Assembly: GCA_902777355.1 (NCBI GenBank)
Contig: CACYTU010000032.1
Span: 1-60,847, forward strand
Direction: 5' to 3'
Source of the DNA: an uncultured Lachnospiraceae bacterium
GTDB lineage: Bacteria > Bacillota > Clostridia > Lachnospirales > Lachnospiraceae
Length of the DNA: 60,847 bases
The translations under genes and the position numbers were made by a program. Shown here one piece after another: positions 17,805 through 25,268 of the stretch; positions within the stretch are counted from its first letter, which is position 1, and each line of letters begins with the position of its first letter. Under the pieces are notes generated by a model that was given only the letters and a program-made list of their open reading frames with translations, was not told the origin of the DNA and did not search any database.

Positions 17805-17880
17805 GTTCGTGTTATGTGTATTTTATCCTTGCGGCGGACACGGACATGGAAGATGGGAGAGGGAGGCGAAGCTGCCTCTG
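17805..17880 (+). repeat. Dispersed palindromic repeat, family A, copy 2
   Basis: It contains TATTTTATCCTTGCGGCGGA and a second hairpin GAGGCGAAGCTGCCTC, matching the two-part layout of the copy at 11965-12043. Confidence 0.7.
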
Positions 17881-17890
17881 CTTCTGTTTT

Positions 17891-18544
17891 TTATTTATTG
17901 CCCAGCCTATTCAGATGCTGAGGATCAGTCACTGCCAGCAGGATGGTTTCTTTCTGGATCGGGTGGTCAGGGTCAATAGGTACCCAATTGTCATCCTGGT
18001 CCTTTACTCCGATAATAGTGAGATTATATTTTTTGCGGACATTCAGTTCAATGACTGATTTCCCTATCCAGCTTTCCAGAGGGACCATTTCGACCATGCA
18101 GAGCTTATCGCTAACCTGGAAATAATCTTTTAAATTTTCGGAGATCAGCAGGGCGGCGGAACGCATGCCGGCATATTCTTCCGGCATGATTACTTTGTTG
18201 GCTCCAACCTTCTGCAGTATAGAGGACATACGTGCCGAGGAACTCTTGGCTACGATCATTGGCACCCCTGCTTCTTTAGCGACTGCAACGGCCAGGATAC
18301 TGGGCTCCAGGCTTTCTCCCATAGCTACAACTACAATATCCATGTCCTTCAGACCGAGCTTGAGCAGGTTTTCCTCGATTGAAAGATCGGCGCAGACCGC
18401 AGCGGTGCAGCAGTCGGAAACCTCATTGACAAAATCCTCGACTTTGTCCGCCGCCATGACATCAGCGCCATATTTATCAAGGGTCTTCACCAGGCTTATA
18501 CCAAATTTACCAAGTCCAAGAACAGCAATTGATTTTTTCTTCAT
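17891..18544 (-). CDS. ktrA: Potassium uptake regulatory subunit KtrA/TrkA type
   Basis: A 217-residue cytosolic RCK protein. The N-terminal Rossmann domain has VLGLGKFG at residues 9-16 for nucleotide binding. The C-terminal RCK_C domain (about 140-217) contains ELNVRKKYNLTIIGVK. In this family the protein forms a gating ring under the KtrB channel, controlled by ATP/ADP and in many Firmicutes by c-di-AMP at the RCK_C domain. It is encoded downstream of ktrB on the same strand with a 198-bp gap. The ribosome site is AAGGAGAT. Confidence 0.9.
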   Translation of the reverse strand: MKKKSIAVLGLGKFGISLVKTLDKYGADVMAADKVEDFVNEVSDCCTAAVCADLSIEENLLKLGLKDMDIVVVAMGESLEPSILAVAVAKEAGVPMIVAKSSSARMSSILQKVGANKVIMPEEYAGMRSAALLISENLKDYFQVSDKLCMVEMVPLESWIGKSVIELNVRKKYNLTIIGVKDQDDNWVPIDPDHPIQKETILLAVTDPQHLNRLGNK

Positions 18545-18605
18545 AGAAATGACTTATCTCCTTATTCAATGCAGAAGTTTTATATCAAGTACGGAAATTA
18601 TTTTT

Positions 18606-18735
18606 TAAATGTTTTGCGTGCACCCGCCTGTGGAGCTGAATTATGCATAAATCATTGCGAGAGTGCAGAGCACGGAGCAATGCGCAGTTTATTCATGTAT
18701 GTTGCTTGCACCCTACCGTGCAGCTGATTGATCTA
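18606..18735. repeat. Structured spacer between ktrB and ktrA
   Basis: The gap holds two related stretches (TTGCGTGCACCC and TTGCTTGCACCC, each followed by an AGCTGA word) around an imperfect palindrome centred near 18670. No gene is visible. Its meaning is unknown. Confidence 0.35.
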
Positions 18736-18742
18736 ATCTGAC

Positions 18743-20116
18743 TTATCCAATATAGAAATCGCCCTCTGCGTAATGCCCCGCAGGCTCGTCCTTCGGAGGA
18801 GCCGCAAGGAAGCAGGCCATGGAGATCGGACCTATGCGTCCCAGGTACATGCCTGTCGTGACGATCAGCTTGCCGGCAGTGTTGAGAGTAGGTGTCAGGT
18901 CTCTTGTCAGGCCGACTGTGCCGCAGGCGCTGACGATCTCAAACATACCATCGGTGATATTGACAGGGTTTGTTGCAAGCAGGAGGAACAGTAGAAACAG
19001 CACTGTCGCCAGGCTTACCTCTATTATAACTGCGGCCTTCTTCATCTGCTCAGCGCTGACCGAACGGCGGAAAGCGTAGGTCTTTTTATTTGAGGTTATA
19101 TATGAAGCGACATTTATAACAGCCAGATAAAAGGTCGTGGTCTTTACACCGCCCGCAGTGCCGATCGGAGAGCCTCCGATAAACATCAGTAAATAGGAGG
19201 ATAAACAGGATACATCCGTCAGACCGGACTGGGAAAAAGAGGCGAAGCCGGCGGTCCTGAGCGTAACCGACTCAAAAAGGCTGTTGAGCAGTTTATAGGG
19301 AAATGACATTCCACCCAGAGTCTGGGGATTATTGTATTCCGCGAAAAAAATGATCACAGTGCCCAAAAACAGAAATAATCCTGTAAGACTCAGAACCAGC
19401 TTTGTGTGTTCCGAAAATCGTCTACAAATCTGCCACGGTGAATAGCGCCTCTTGTGGCCTGTAGTGATTTTCAGTCTGATATCCATCCAGACTACATAGC
19501 CCAATCCTCCGGATACGATCAGCATCATGGTTACGATCAGAACCAGAGGGTTCTGATGGTAAGACATCAGGCTGTCAGGCCCCAGAATATCCATTCCCGC
19601 ATTACAGAAAGCGGAGACAGCATTAAAAACCGATACCCAGATGCCGCGGGCGGGCCCGTAGCGGGGCACGAATGCAAACATGTAAAGAACGGCTCCCACT
19701 GCCTCTATAGCCAGGGTACCGCAGATGATACGGGTGAGAAAACCAAGCAGTCCTGAAATAGAATCCAGATTCAGGGCGTCACGAAGCATCAGACGATCAC
19801 TCAGGGTAAAATGCTTGCGGGTAATAAGCATCATTGTCGCAATGGCTGTAAGAACCCCGATTCCGCCGATCTGGATCAGGATCAGGATTACGACCTGCCC
19901 AAATAAGCTCCAGTAGCGGAAAGTTTCCTTGACAACCAGTCCTGTGACACACATAGATGTTGTGGCTGAAAAGAGTGCATCCGTAAAGGAAGTCCATTTT
20001 CCTTCCGCGGAAGATACCGGAAGGGATAAAAGAAGAGTACCGATCAGGATTGCGATCAGGAAACTAAGCGGGATCAGATAAACAGATTTGAGTCTGATAT
20101 TTTTGGGAATTAACAT
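18743..20116 (-). CDS. ktrB: Potassium uptake channel subunit KtrB/TrkH type
   Basis: A 457-residue integral membrane protein with four repeated M1-P-M2 units. Selectivity-loop regions are recognisable as TTSMCVTGLVV, AVSAFCNAGMD, ESVTLRTAGFAS, and SACGTVGLTRDL, each with the Gly of the filter. It forms the ion path for K+ (often Na+-coupled) uptake with KtrA. Length is normal. No c-di-AMP riboswitch could be recognised in the upstream 480 bp, though only by eye. Confidence 0.9.
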   Translation of the reverse strand: MLIPKNIRLKSVYLIPLSFLIAILIGTLLLSLPVSSAEGKWTSFTDALFSATTSMCVTGLVVKETFRYWSLFGQVVILILIQIGGIGVLTAIATMMLITRKHFTLSDRLMLRDALNLDSISGLLGFLTRIICGTLAIEAVGAVLYMFAFVPRYGPARGIWVSVFNAVSAFCNAGMDILGPDSLMSYHQNPLVLIVTMMLIVSGGLGYVVWMDIRLKITTGHKRRYSPWQICRRFSEHTKLVLSLTGLFLFLGTVIIFFAEYNNPQTLGGMSFPYKLLNSLFESVTLRTAGFASFSQSGLTDVSCLSSYLLMFIGGSPIGTAGGVKTTTFYLAVINVASYITSNKKTYAFRRSVSAEQMKKAAVIIEVSLATVLFLLFLLLATNPVNITDGMFEIVSACGTVGLTRDLTPTLNTAGKLIVTTGMYLGRIGPISMACFLAAPPKDEPAGHYAEGDFYIG

Positions 20117-20390
20117 AATACCTGTCTTTCGTAATATGGTTAAGCAGGGGGGAAGTGTCCCCGGTAACGTATCAATGCATCTTTGAAAGTACCGGCTGTG
20201 TCATGAGCCGGCAGTGATTTTTTACACAGTATTCAATTATGTATGCATTACGGGATTTAATCAAGAGCGAAATTTATCAAGAGCAAAATTAATCAAGAGC
20301 GAAATATGGCAATTTTTATCAGGACTTATAAATGTAAACCTTCTCAAACTAAACTGGCCGCCGGCCGCATTATCTTCTTATTTGAAACAA

Positions 20391-20489
20391 AGAGGGCGGT
20401 CGCAAATGTGGTCGGATGCACATGATGCAGCTTCCGGTTTTCAGCCGGACTGTTACATGGAATCCAATCACGAGAAGCGACTGCCCTCT
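20391..20489. other. Long-range hairpin, terminator or small structured RNA
   Basis: The arms AGAGGGCGGTCGC and GCGACTGCCCTCT (one G-T pair) enclose about 73 nt containing an inner TCCGG/CCGGA hairpin. It lies downstream of the J-domain gene on its strand and upstream of ktrB. On the minus strand the T-tract is weak (TTTGTTTC). The rest of the 486-bp gap shows no gene. Confidence 0.5.
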
Positions 20490-20602
20490 TAGTATTTAAT
20501 ATCAAGATGTCATATGTTGAGTGTTATGAGTGTTATAGTCAGCTGGCTGTAAAATCTGAAGATAATCCTTTATCCTTAACAGACGCAGTACACAGACAAC
20601 TA

Positions 20603-21346
20603 TCAGCAGCCTCGTGTTCCGCCGGCGCATATGCGCATGCACTGGCTTCCTGTAGAGACAGGACCGCCGTAGGACTGCTGCCGGGAGCTGTACCATCTGT
20701 TGCCGGACTGCAGCTGCTGCAGCATGCTCTGATAGTTCGGGTTATCAGGTTCCATGGATACCGCCTGCTGGGCGTGCTCGAGGGCGACAGCGTCGTTTCC
20801 GATTCCGCTGTTGGCGGCAGCGCTGTAGTAATACCACTGGGCACTGCGCTCCTCCATGGCACTGAGGACGTTGAGTGCCTCCTGGAACATGCCGTGATTG
20901 ATGTAGCTGGCTGCGGCGCGCAGGTGGATCGCTTCCTCGCTGTTGTCCTGGCGGGAACCCTGGGTGCCGAATCCATAGGAACTGAAGAACTCGTTCCAGA
21001 ATTCGGAGAAATCTTCAAAGTTGCCATAATAGGTGTAGGTCGTACCGTTTTCATCCTGCCAGGTCTGGCTCTGACCGGAGGAAGAGCCGGCAGGCCGTCC
21101 GGCGCCCTGGCTTCCGGGTCGGGAATAAGATCCGGTGCCTGCGGAGGAATAGGGATGCTGTCTCTCGTACATGACCTGCTGATAGGCCTGCTGGACGAGT
21201 TTGAACATCTCCTCTGCCTTATCCTTGTCAGGGTTGTTGACATTGGCGTCGGGATGATATTTGCGGCTCAGCTGCCGGTATGCTTTTTTGACTTCGTCGT
21301 CGGTTGCGTCCCGGGAGATTCCCAGGATCTTATACGGATCTGACAT
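20603..21346 (-). CDS. J-domain (DnaJ-like) protein
   Basis: A 247-residue protein. The N-terminal J domain (about residues 1-65) has the HPD motif in KYHPDANV, which in the family stimulates the ATPase of DnaK/Hsp70. A Ser/Gly/Gln-rich linker follows (about 70-110), then a region with two TPR-like helices (about 140-205), and a low-complexity end. There is no zinc finger and no DnaJ C-terminal domain, so it is a specialised co-chaperone, not DnaJ itself. AAGGAAA precedes ATG 21346. It is last in a three-gene minus-strand set with DUF5685 and a zinc-ribbon membrane protein, a combination I recall as conserved in Lachnospiraceae. Confidence 0.85.
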   Translation of the reverse strand: MSDPYKILGISRDATDDEVKKAYRQLSRKYHPDANVNNPDKDKAEEMFKLVQQAYQQVMYERQHPYSSAGTGSYSRPGSQGAGRPAGSSSGQSQTWQDENGTTYTYYGNFEDFSEFWNEFFSSYGFGTQGSRQDNSEEAIHLRAAASYINHGMFQEALNVLSAMEERSAQWYYYSAAANSGIGNDAVALEHAQQAVSMEPDNPNYQSMLQQLQSGNRWYSSRQQSYGGPVSTGSQCMRICAGGTRGC

Positions 21347-21423
21347 ATGGATTTTCCTTAATGACAAAAAATAATTATAAAATGAAAATTCTAAAAAATG
21401 ATTAGGCTGCAGTTTGATTGAGG

Positions 21424-22401
21424 TTACCGGTTATTTTCAGAAGGTGTGACTGAATCCTGAGGCCCGTGATATTCCGGTTCCTGATCTTCTGCACAATCCC
21501 CTGAACAGGAGTCCGTCTGATCGCAGCCATCAGGACAGGTATCAGGAGCCTGTTCGGTTTTTGTCCTCTTCGCAAAGATCTCTTCAAATTTGGTCCAGAC
21601 CCCTGCGTAAAGTATATTCCGAAGTATATCAATATTTTCCACAATGGGCAATGCCTCAAATGCTCTGCAGCAGGAGGCCATCTGCATGGTCAGCAGGGTA
21701 CGGACGTAAGAGTTGAAGTCGCTTCCCGCCTGCTCCATCCTGCTGCGGATGGGCAGAAGAGGATTGAAGCAGCCGTTTTCCGCATCCTTGTCCAGATCGT
21801 CGTAGGCATCAAGCAGATAAATGAATTTGCCCAGATAAAACCCTGTCCTTCTGAGGGGGATCTCCCACTGGTCCGCTGAGACAGCGAAAATCTCCGCCAG
21901 CAGATCTCCGAAACAGGCCCCCGCCCGGTCAGCGGAAGCCTCCTCTGTCCCTTTTTCTATTTCGTGCAGTCTTTCCAGGCACTGAGAGATGACGGCGGAC
22001 TTTTCCGGATACTTTGAGGAGACCTCTGTAAAGGCGCCCTTTAAAAGCGCGGAGACGGCAAGACCTTTGAGTTTCTGCTCATCTTCCCAGTCATCCCTGG
22101 AGGAATAGTAGGCCAGAAGAATAGTCATATCCGCAGCGTAACGGGTATAGAAATTGCGCCTGGAAGTGTGTTTTTTGAATGGATGGGCGATACATGTGGA
22201 TTCTGTCTTTTTTTCGTCTTCGGGCTCATAGAGACAGGAGAGAAGAAAGCCCAGAAAAGTCGTATCGTAACTCAGCATGAGCTGGCCCGACCTGCCGTAA
22301 TAGTAGTGCAAGTCCTCGCAGAGCCCGCAATAATAGCTGCGGTACAGGTCAAGTTCCCGTATCCGCAGCTCCGGCTCATTGATCACTATATATCCAAACA
22401 T
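21424..22401 (-). CDS. DUF5685 family protein
   Basis: A 325-residue soluble protein. The N-terminal MFGYIVINEPELRIRE and YYCGLCEDLHYYYG, then DTTFLGFLLSCLYEP, are typical of DUF5685. The middle carries LLDAYDDLDKDAENGCFNPL, an Asp-rich helix reminiscent of polyprenyl synthase-like helical folds, but no function is established. The C-terminal 50 residues are polar and probably disordered. It sits 77 bp before the J-domain gene and likely shares its transcript. Confidence 0.8.
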   Translation of the reverse strand: MFGYIVINEPELRIRELDLYRSYYCGLCEDLHYYYGRSGQLMLSYDTTFLGFLLSCLYEPEDEKKTESTCIAHPFKKHTSRRNFYTRYAADMTILLAYYSSRDDWEDEQKLKGLAVSALLKGAFTEVSSKYPEKSAVISQCLERLHEIEKGTEEASADRAGACFGDLLAEIFAVSADQWEIPLRRTGFYLGKFIYLLDAYDDLDKDAENGCFNPLLPIRSRMEQAGSDFNSYVRTLLTMQMASCCRAFEALPIVENIDILRNILYAGVWTKFEEIFAKRTKTEQAPDTCPDGCDQTDSCSGDCAEDQEPEYHGPQDSVTPSENNR

Positions 22402-22475
22402 ATTAGTAAAAAAACCTTTCGGTGAGATAAGTAAAATCTGATTATAAAAATGAATGCGCTTAAATCTTCAAAGCC

Positions 22476-22916
22476 TCAGCTCTGCTTCACAAACTCAGTG
22501 CCGCATTTGGGGCAGCGCACCATGATCTTTCCCTTGCCGCGCGGGATCCGGATCTTCTGGCTGCACTGGGGGCACTTATAAATGTGATACTCTATGTGCT
22601 GGGAAGAACTGCGTCCACTTCCGCTGAAAAAAGAGAGAAACCTGTTTCGCAGAGCCAAATATTTCTGGTTTTCCGCGTATCTGGCCGGTATATTGCGGGA
22701 GAAAGTCCTGAAATAGATCACAAACAAGAGGACAGAGTACACGATACCGGCGGCTTTTATGAAAAAAAGACTTCCGGGAAAGGCAGGAAAATGGCCTGCT
22801 ATCCAGCTTGCGGCGATCAGGACCAGAACCACGACGGATATAAAACGTGATAGCTGGTCAGTGCCGTATCTTCCCTGCATAAACAGCGCGAAACGATAGC
22901 GAAGATTTTTAAACAT
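22476..22916 (-). CDS. Membrane protein with C-terminal zinc ribbon
   Basis: A 146-residue protein. Two hydrophobic segments lie at about 30-65. The C-terminus has CPQCSQKIRIPRGKGKIMVRCPKCGTEF, two CxxC knuckles forming a zinc ribbon. I chose ATG 22916 (after GTGAGG) rather than the upstream GTG at 22934. It is first in the zinc ribbon-DUF5685-J-domain set, which suggests a membrane-linked assembly or folding role; this is inference. Confidence 0.7.
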   Translation of the reverse strand: MFKNLRYRFALFMQGRYGTDQLSRFISVVVLVLIAASWIAGHFPAFPGSLFFIKAAGIVYSVLLFVIYFRTFSRNIPARYAENQKYLALRNRFLSFFSGSGRSSSQHIEYHIYKCPQCSQKIRIPRGKGKIMVRCPKCGTEFVKQS

Positions 22917-23015
22917 AGATGATGAATACCTCACATTTAGTAAAAAGGCAAGTCCGGAATTAAAGTCCGGAATAAGATGAAGGATGCCTGATCAGAATCT
23001 TGTTGCCATTAATAT

Positions 23016-23043
23016 ATTGTAAGATAATACAAATGGAATTCAA
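23016..23043 (-). promoter_or_regulatory. Promoter of the zinc ribbon-DUF5685-J-domain set
   Basis: On the minus strand TTGAAT is followed after 16 bp by TACAAT, about 100 bp upstream of the start at 22916. Confidence 0.45.
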
Positions 23044-23166
23044 TGAACTCATCGCAAAAAATAATAAAAAAACAATGAAGTAAGCGAATGCATCCTTATC
23101 ACGGAACACGTTCAAGACCCGCTCTTAAAAAAGCCATGTGCTTCTGATCACAAAATCCTCCGGTCA

Positions 23167-23214
23167 CAAAAGCCTCCGGGGAATGGCGAGAATCATTTCC
23201 ACGGAGGCTTTTTA
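23167..23214. terminator. Terminator downstream of azlD
   Basis: AAAAGCCTCCG pairs with CGGAGGCTTTTT across a loop of about 20 nt that has further pairing. It can act in both directions. Confidence 0.8.
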
Positions 23215-23376
23215 AGATTTGCAGGTACGTTTCTGCGGTAAAAAACTCAAACAGGATATTCAGACCTGAACAAAAACCAGACTGTAAGGCGGCCGCTAAA
23301 CAGCTTTGAATACCCATAAAACACAGACTGAAACAGACTGGTCGAAATAACCGGAGAGAGCAGCCCGGCAGGGAAA

Positions 23377-23682
23377 CTATAGAACCAGCCCGGTCAGAAA
23401 GACAGTGACACAGCAGCTTACGGCGACGACGAAGAGGTCCCCGTTGATCCAGGCCATGATCAGGCCTACCACCAGAGCTGCCGCCCCCGACCAGACATTT
23501 TCCGTCGCGGTAACGATCGCGGGAAAGGTCATGACGGCAAGAGTCACATATGGAACGTAGTACAGAAAGGAGCGCACAAAGCGGTTTGTGATCGGCTTTC
23601 TGAGGAAAAGCAGGGGGAGAAGGCGGATCATATAAACCGTGCCGCACATGATCAGGAGAGAAATATATACATTGTCATTCAT
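23377..23682 (-). CDS. azlD: Branched-chain amino-acid exporter small subunit
   Basis: A 101-residue membrane protein with three to four hydrophobic segments. The N-terminal GTVYMIRLLPLLFLRKP and the following FLYYVPYVTLAVMTFPAI are typical of AzlD/LivH-like exporters. It works with AzlC, encoded upstream on the same strand. The AzlC-AzlD gap of 263 bp is unusually large and filled by repeats. Confidence 0.9.
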   Translation of the reverse strand: MNDNVYISLLIMCGTVYMIRLLPLLFLRKPITNRFVRSFLYYVPYVTLAVMTFPAIVTATENVWSGAAALVVGLIMAWINGDLFVVAVSCCVTVFLTGLVL

Positions 23683-23731
23683 ATTTTTTTATTTACCTCA
23701 CAAATAAGTCTGAACCCTGACAGGCTTTGCC

Positions 23732-23883
23732 CTGCAGTGGATCAGGGTATGCGAACTGAAATGCCAAGACTGCAGCGTATCAGGGTATACGAACTGAAAT
23801 GTTCAGCCTGCAATAAATCATGGTATGTGAACCGAAATGCTCAGCCTGCAGTGGATCAGGGTATGCGAACTGGCGTGTTCCGG
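23732..23883. repeat. 38-bp minisatellite inside the azlC-azlD gap, four copies
   Basis: Four consecutive 38-bp copies start at about 23732, 23770, 23808 and 23846 (core ATCAGGGTATGCGAACTG). The third is the most diverged. In most genomes azlC and azlD are nearly adjacent. Confidence 0.9.
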
Positions 23884-23937
23884 CACAAACATCCGCAAGA
23901 CTGGATATGCGGGCATAACCGTCTTTTAGGCCGCATG
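23884..23937 (-). repeat. Dispersed palindromic repeat, family D/C, after azlC
   Basis: On the minus strand this reads AAAGACGGTTATGCCCGCAT and then a GCGGATGTTTGTGCCG stretch. It matches the element at 35752-35815 over about 40 bp and shares its end with the family C hairpins at 14152. It begins eight bases after the azlC stop and may act as its terminator. Confidence 0.6.
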
Positions 23938-23945
23938 CACGCTGC

Positions 23946-24776
23946 TTATTCGTCTGTCTCTTCTGTCATTTCAATGGGTTTGAGGAAGGCGGCGGCTCCC
24001 GCCAGCAGGATGGTCAGGATGATGACCTTGAATCCCGAGGAGATCTCCGCAGTCAGGGGAAGGACACTGAAGATCCAGCTCACAGCCATGGAAACAGCGA
24101 CCAGACCGCCTATAAAGTAGTTCTCCTTAGCGGGCGGAATGATGATTGCCAGGAACATGCCGTAGAGGGAGACACTGAGCGCATCCACTGCCATGGCAGG
24201 AAGTATACTGCCGACAAGGACTCCCATGACCGTTCCTCCGGACCAGCCCGTTACGGAGATGAAAGTGATCGCGTAGCTGTAGAAGGGCTCCAGATAGCCC
24301 GGCACGGCAGAGGAGAGACCAAAGATTTCATCGGTGATGCAGTAGGCGACTCCGAAGCGATGGACAGTAGGGATGCTCGGCCTCAGTTTCTGGGACAGCG
24401 AGCAGCTCATGAGAAAATACCGCAGATTGACTATGATACAGGTGGTGATCATCTCGATGGCCCCGGCGTGGGAGGCAATGAGAAGAAGAGCGGCAAATTC
24501 ACCGGCTGAGGCCACCATTCCGGTCGACATGAGAAAAGACTGGAAGGCGGTCAGCCCAATCCGCTTTGCCTCAATGCCAAGGGCAAAAGCCACGGCGAAA
24601 TATCCCAGGCAGATGGGAAATCCGTCGCGCAGTCCCTTCAGGATCCAGCCCCTGCGGGTCGTGGGATAAGTGATATGGCCGAATTCAAGGCCTAAATCCT
24701 GAGCTATTTCCTCTGCATCAATACCTTTTATTTCGGGAGTTATGTTGTTTTCCTGATTTGAATTATTCTTTTCCAT
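23946..24776 (-). CDS. azlC: Branched-chain amino-acid exporter large subunit
   Basis: A 276-residue membrane protein with about seven hydrophobic segments. The GLRDGFPICLGYFAVAFALG block and the SLSQKLRP region are characteristic of AzlC. It exports valine, leucine and isoleucine together with AzlD. I chose ATG 24776; a TTG at 24812 is open upstream. It is divergent from DUF4250-valS, so valine-related functions sit back to back. Confidence 0.9.
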   Translation of the reverse strand: MEKNNSNQENNITPEIKGIDAEEIAQDLGLEFGHITYPTTRRGWILKGLRDGFPICLGYFAVAFALGIEAKRIGLTAFQSFLMSTGMVASAGEFAALLLIASHAGAIEMITTCIIVNLRYFLMSCSLSQKLRPSIPTVHRFGVAYCITDEIFGLSSAVPGYLEPFYSYAITFISVTGWSGGTVMGVLVGSILPAMAVDALSVSLYGMFLAIIIPPAKENYFIGGLVAVSMAVSWIFSVLPLTAEISSGFKVIILTILLAGAAAFLKPIEMTEETDE

Positions 24777-25025
24777 AAGTTCAGTATCTATTTTCCTGTT
24801 TTTATGATACAATAATAAACTGTTCGTAACTGTTTCAACTCAAAAAGAACTGTTTTCACAAACTCAGCCGGGTGCCAATCCTGTTTTTTACAAACAGGGA
24901 CGGGTGTAAACCCTGTTTTAACAATATGTGAAGTGGAAAATCCATTTTACACAGCGGTTTGTGAAACATGTTTATCAGTTACAACTTTTCAATTATAACA
25001 CATCGATACAAAAGGGGGAAAAGAA

Positions 25026-25199
25026 ATGTTGCCGAAAGATCCTCATATGCTGGCAAGCTTTCTGAATCTGAAGCTTCGTGATTTTTATCCGTCACTCGAT
25101 GCTCTCTGCGATGATCTGGATGTAGATAAACAGGAGATCCTGAAGAAACTCGAGGCGGAAGAATATACATACGATCCTGAGCGCAATCAGTTTGTATAA
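25026..25199 (+). CDS. DUF4250 small protein
   Basis: A 57-residue protein with a strong ribosome site (AAAGGGGG). The sequence MLPKDPHMLASFLNLKLRDF, followed by YPSLDALCDDLDV and a C-terminal YDPERNQFV, matches the DUF4250 family throughout. The fold looks like a small helix-turn-helix-like bundle, but function is unknown. It lies 69 bp before valS on the same strand and may be co-transcribed. Confidence 0.85.
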   Translation: MLPKDPHMLASFLNLKLRDFYPSLDALCDDLDVDKQEILKKLEAEEYTYDPERNQFV

Positions 25200-25268
25200 T
25201 ACGTTTATATTCCTGGATTTTTACCGTTCCGGATCAATAGAAAAATTTTATTTAAGGAGAACTGACAC

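Noticed and set aside
24830-25025. T-box leader for valS
   Set aside because: No T-box sequence (AGGGTGG type) or antiterminator hairpin was recognised.
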